Positions 62,784-64,000 of a stretch of DNA of 64,000 nucleotides are shown in pieces. The stretch's first letter is position 1; every line of letters begins with the position of its first letter. A model generated the notes under the pieces. It ran no database searches and was not told where the DNA came from. It saw nothing but the letters and a program-made list of their open reading frames with translations. This stretch comes from CAVVGZ01 sp963841845 (lineage in GTDB: Bacteria > Chloroflexota > Anaerolineae > Anaerolineales > Anaerolineaceae), in NCBI GenBank assembly GCA_963841845.1, contig CAWJEG010000011.1, positions 30,818 to 94,817 on the forward strand, read 5' to 3'. The translations under genes and the position numbers were made by a program.

Positions 62784-64000
62784 TTACTCCCGCTTGGTCT
62801 TTATGAATTGGATCAGTCCATTGGTTGAAGCATCATGAGTCATCACCATATCCGTATTCGCCAATTCCGGCAGAATTTTCTTGGCCAGCTGCTTGCCCAA
62901 TTCCACGCCCATCTGGTCGAAAGAGTTGATCCCCCAGATCACCCCCTGTGAAAAGATCTTGTGCTCGTAAAGTGCGATCAAAGCGCCCAGCACTTCTGGG
63001 GTAAGCAACGGATAAAGGAACGAATTGGTCGGCCTGTTTCCGGGAAAAGTCTTTGCCGTTGCCAGTGTCTCCAATTGTGCACCAGAATATCCCTGGGCGG
63101 TCAGTTCCTCCCGGGCTTCCGTCTAACGTCTTGCCCTTCATCAGCGCCTCTGTCTGTGCCAGGTAATTGGAGAGCAGGATCGGGTGATGTTCGCCGAGCG
63201 GGTTATGGCTGTTAACCGCAGCCAGGAAATCACACGGGATCAACTGGGTGCCCTGGTGGATAAGCTGGTAGAAGGCATGTTGGCCGTTCGTGCCAGGTTG
63301 TCCCCAGATTACCGGGCCTGTTGAATAGTCAACCCACTCACCCTCCTTCGAGACACTCTTGCCGTTGCTTTCCATGTCTCCCTGCTGAAAGTAAGCCGGA
63401 AAATGGACCATGTACTGGTCGTACGGCAGGATCGCTTGGGAATGCGCCCCGAAGAAGTTGTTGTACCACACACCCAGCAGCGCCATGATCACCGGGATAT
63501 TGCGTTCAAATGGCTCCGTGCGGAAATGCAGGTCAGCCTGGTGTGCCCCCTCCAGCAGTTCTTCAAAACGCTCCATCCCCAGGTACAGGGCAATCGATAG
63601 ACCGATCGCAGACCAAAGAGAATAACGCCCGCCAACCCAATCCCAGAACTCAAACATATTCCGGGTATCAATTCCAAACTTGCTCACCGCCTCCGTGTTG
63701 GTTGACATGGCAGCAAAGTGCCTGGCAATGGCCTCCTCGTCTTTTGCAGCCGCCAGCAGCCATGCCCGCGCCGATAATGCATTGGTCATCGTTTCCTGGG
63801 TGGTAAAGGTCTTGGAGGCCACCAGGAACAGGCATGTCTCCGGGTTGACATTTTTCAGGGTTTCCACCAGATCTGTGCTGTCCACATTGGACACAAAATG
63901 GACGTTCAGATCCGGCCTGGCGTAGGGTTTTAATGCCTCGCATACCATCTTTGGACCCAGATCAGAACCGCCGATGCCGATATTGACGATATCGGTGATG
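62784..64000 (-). pseudogene. pgi: Glucose-6-phosphate isomerase, 5' end outside window, one frameshift
   Basis: Reads in from the right edge: IVNIGIGGSDLGPKMVCEAL (SIS fold), FVSNVDSTDLVETLKNVNPE, VASKTFTTQETMTNA, FEFWDWVGGRYSLWSAIGLS (family signature), YMVHFPAYFQQGDMESNGKS. After a shift near 63128 the chain continues EELTAQGYSGAQL, HKIFSQGVIWGINSFDQMGV and ELGKQLAKKILPEL (second signature), to the stop at 62784. It interconverts glucose 6-phosphate and fructose 6-phosphate. Near-complete apart from the missing N-terminus. Confidence 0.93.

Noticed and set aside
62025..62828. Several short plus-strand frames between pgi and pepF
   Set aside because: Unsupported by start signals or recognisable composition.

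Overview
The window looks like a chromosomal segment of a Chloroflexota bacterium, probably an Anaerolineae member. This is an inference from style: GAF-rich signalling, a VWA/FHA protein beside a PP2C phosphatase, a CarD-like regulator, STAND-LuxR regulators, a Pst system with an enlarged PstA, and a short 6-phosphogluconate dehydrogenase. No rRNA or marker gene fixes the taxonomy. A striking property is the number of genes broken by apparent single-base frameshifts. Most can be rebuilt by joining two or more frames, and several breaks sit in short homopolymers, so sequence error is as likely as gene decay.

Layout. 1-1600: 3'-truncated beta-helix lipoprotein (minus). 1.8-9.3 kb: 2,4-diaminopentanoate dehydrogenase-like oxidoreductase, two tRNA-Ser genes, PP2C phosphatase plus VWA/FHA membrane protein, an NfeD/slipin pair, a GNAT acetyltransferase and a truncated M24 peptidase. 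9.9-18.6 kb: SWIM zinc-finger protein, a pgl-gnd-zwf oxidative pentose phosphate operon, glutaredoxin and a glutaredoxin-thioredoxin reductase fusion, a protein with RNA polymerase alpha-CTD-like helix-hairpin domains, a cold-shock gene with a structured leader, and a CarD-like regulator. 19.7-25.4 kb: an operon resembling the enterobacterial sgc locus (DeoR regulator, PTS EIIB and EIIC, M42 peptidase, BtpA/SgcQ protein, epimerase), but with an unrecognised protein where an EIIA might be expected. 25.7-33.1 kb: complete phosphate-starvation locus phoB-phoR-pstSCAB-phoU, with an 11-bp phased Pho-box-like array in front of pstS. 33.5-38.2 kb: small membrane and ligand-binding-fold proteins and a STAND-type LuxR regulator.

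38.7-62.1 kb is the most unusual part, entirely on the minus strand. In transcription order it holds an M3 oligoendopeptidase F, an MFS transporter fused to a cyclic-nucleotide-binding domain, a giant hybrid histidine kinase (TPR region, about 21 GAF domains, PAS, HisKA, HATPase, two receivers; roughly 4,880 residues if the frameshifts are repaired), an Hpt protein, a receiver-class III cyclase, a Crp/Fnr regulator, a leader-like segment followed by eleven copies of a 20-21 residue repeat with an invariant AHGIARGPE core, a GAF protein and a subtilisin-family protease. The first five genes are tightly spaced or overlapping. The architecture suggests phosphorelay to cyclic nucleotide to Crp/MFS signalling, and possibly a peptide made from the repeat protein by the adjacent protease; both are hypotheses. 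The window ends in a truncated, frameshifted glucose-6-phosphate isomerase gene.
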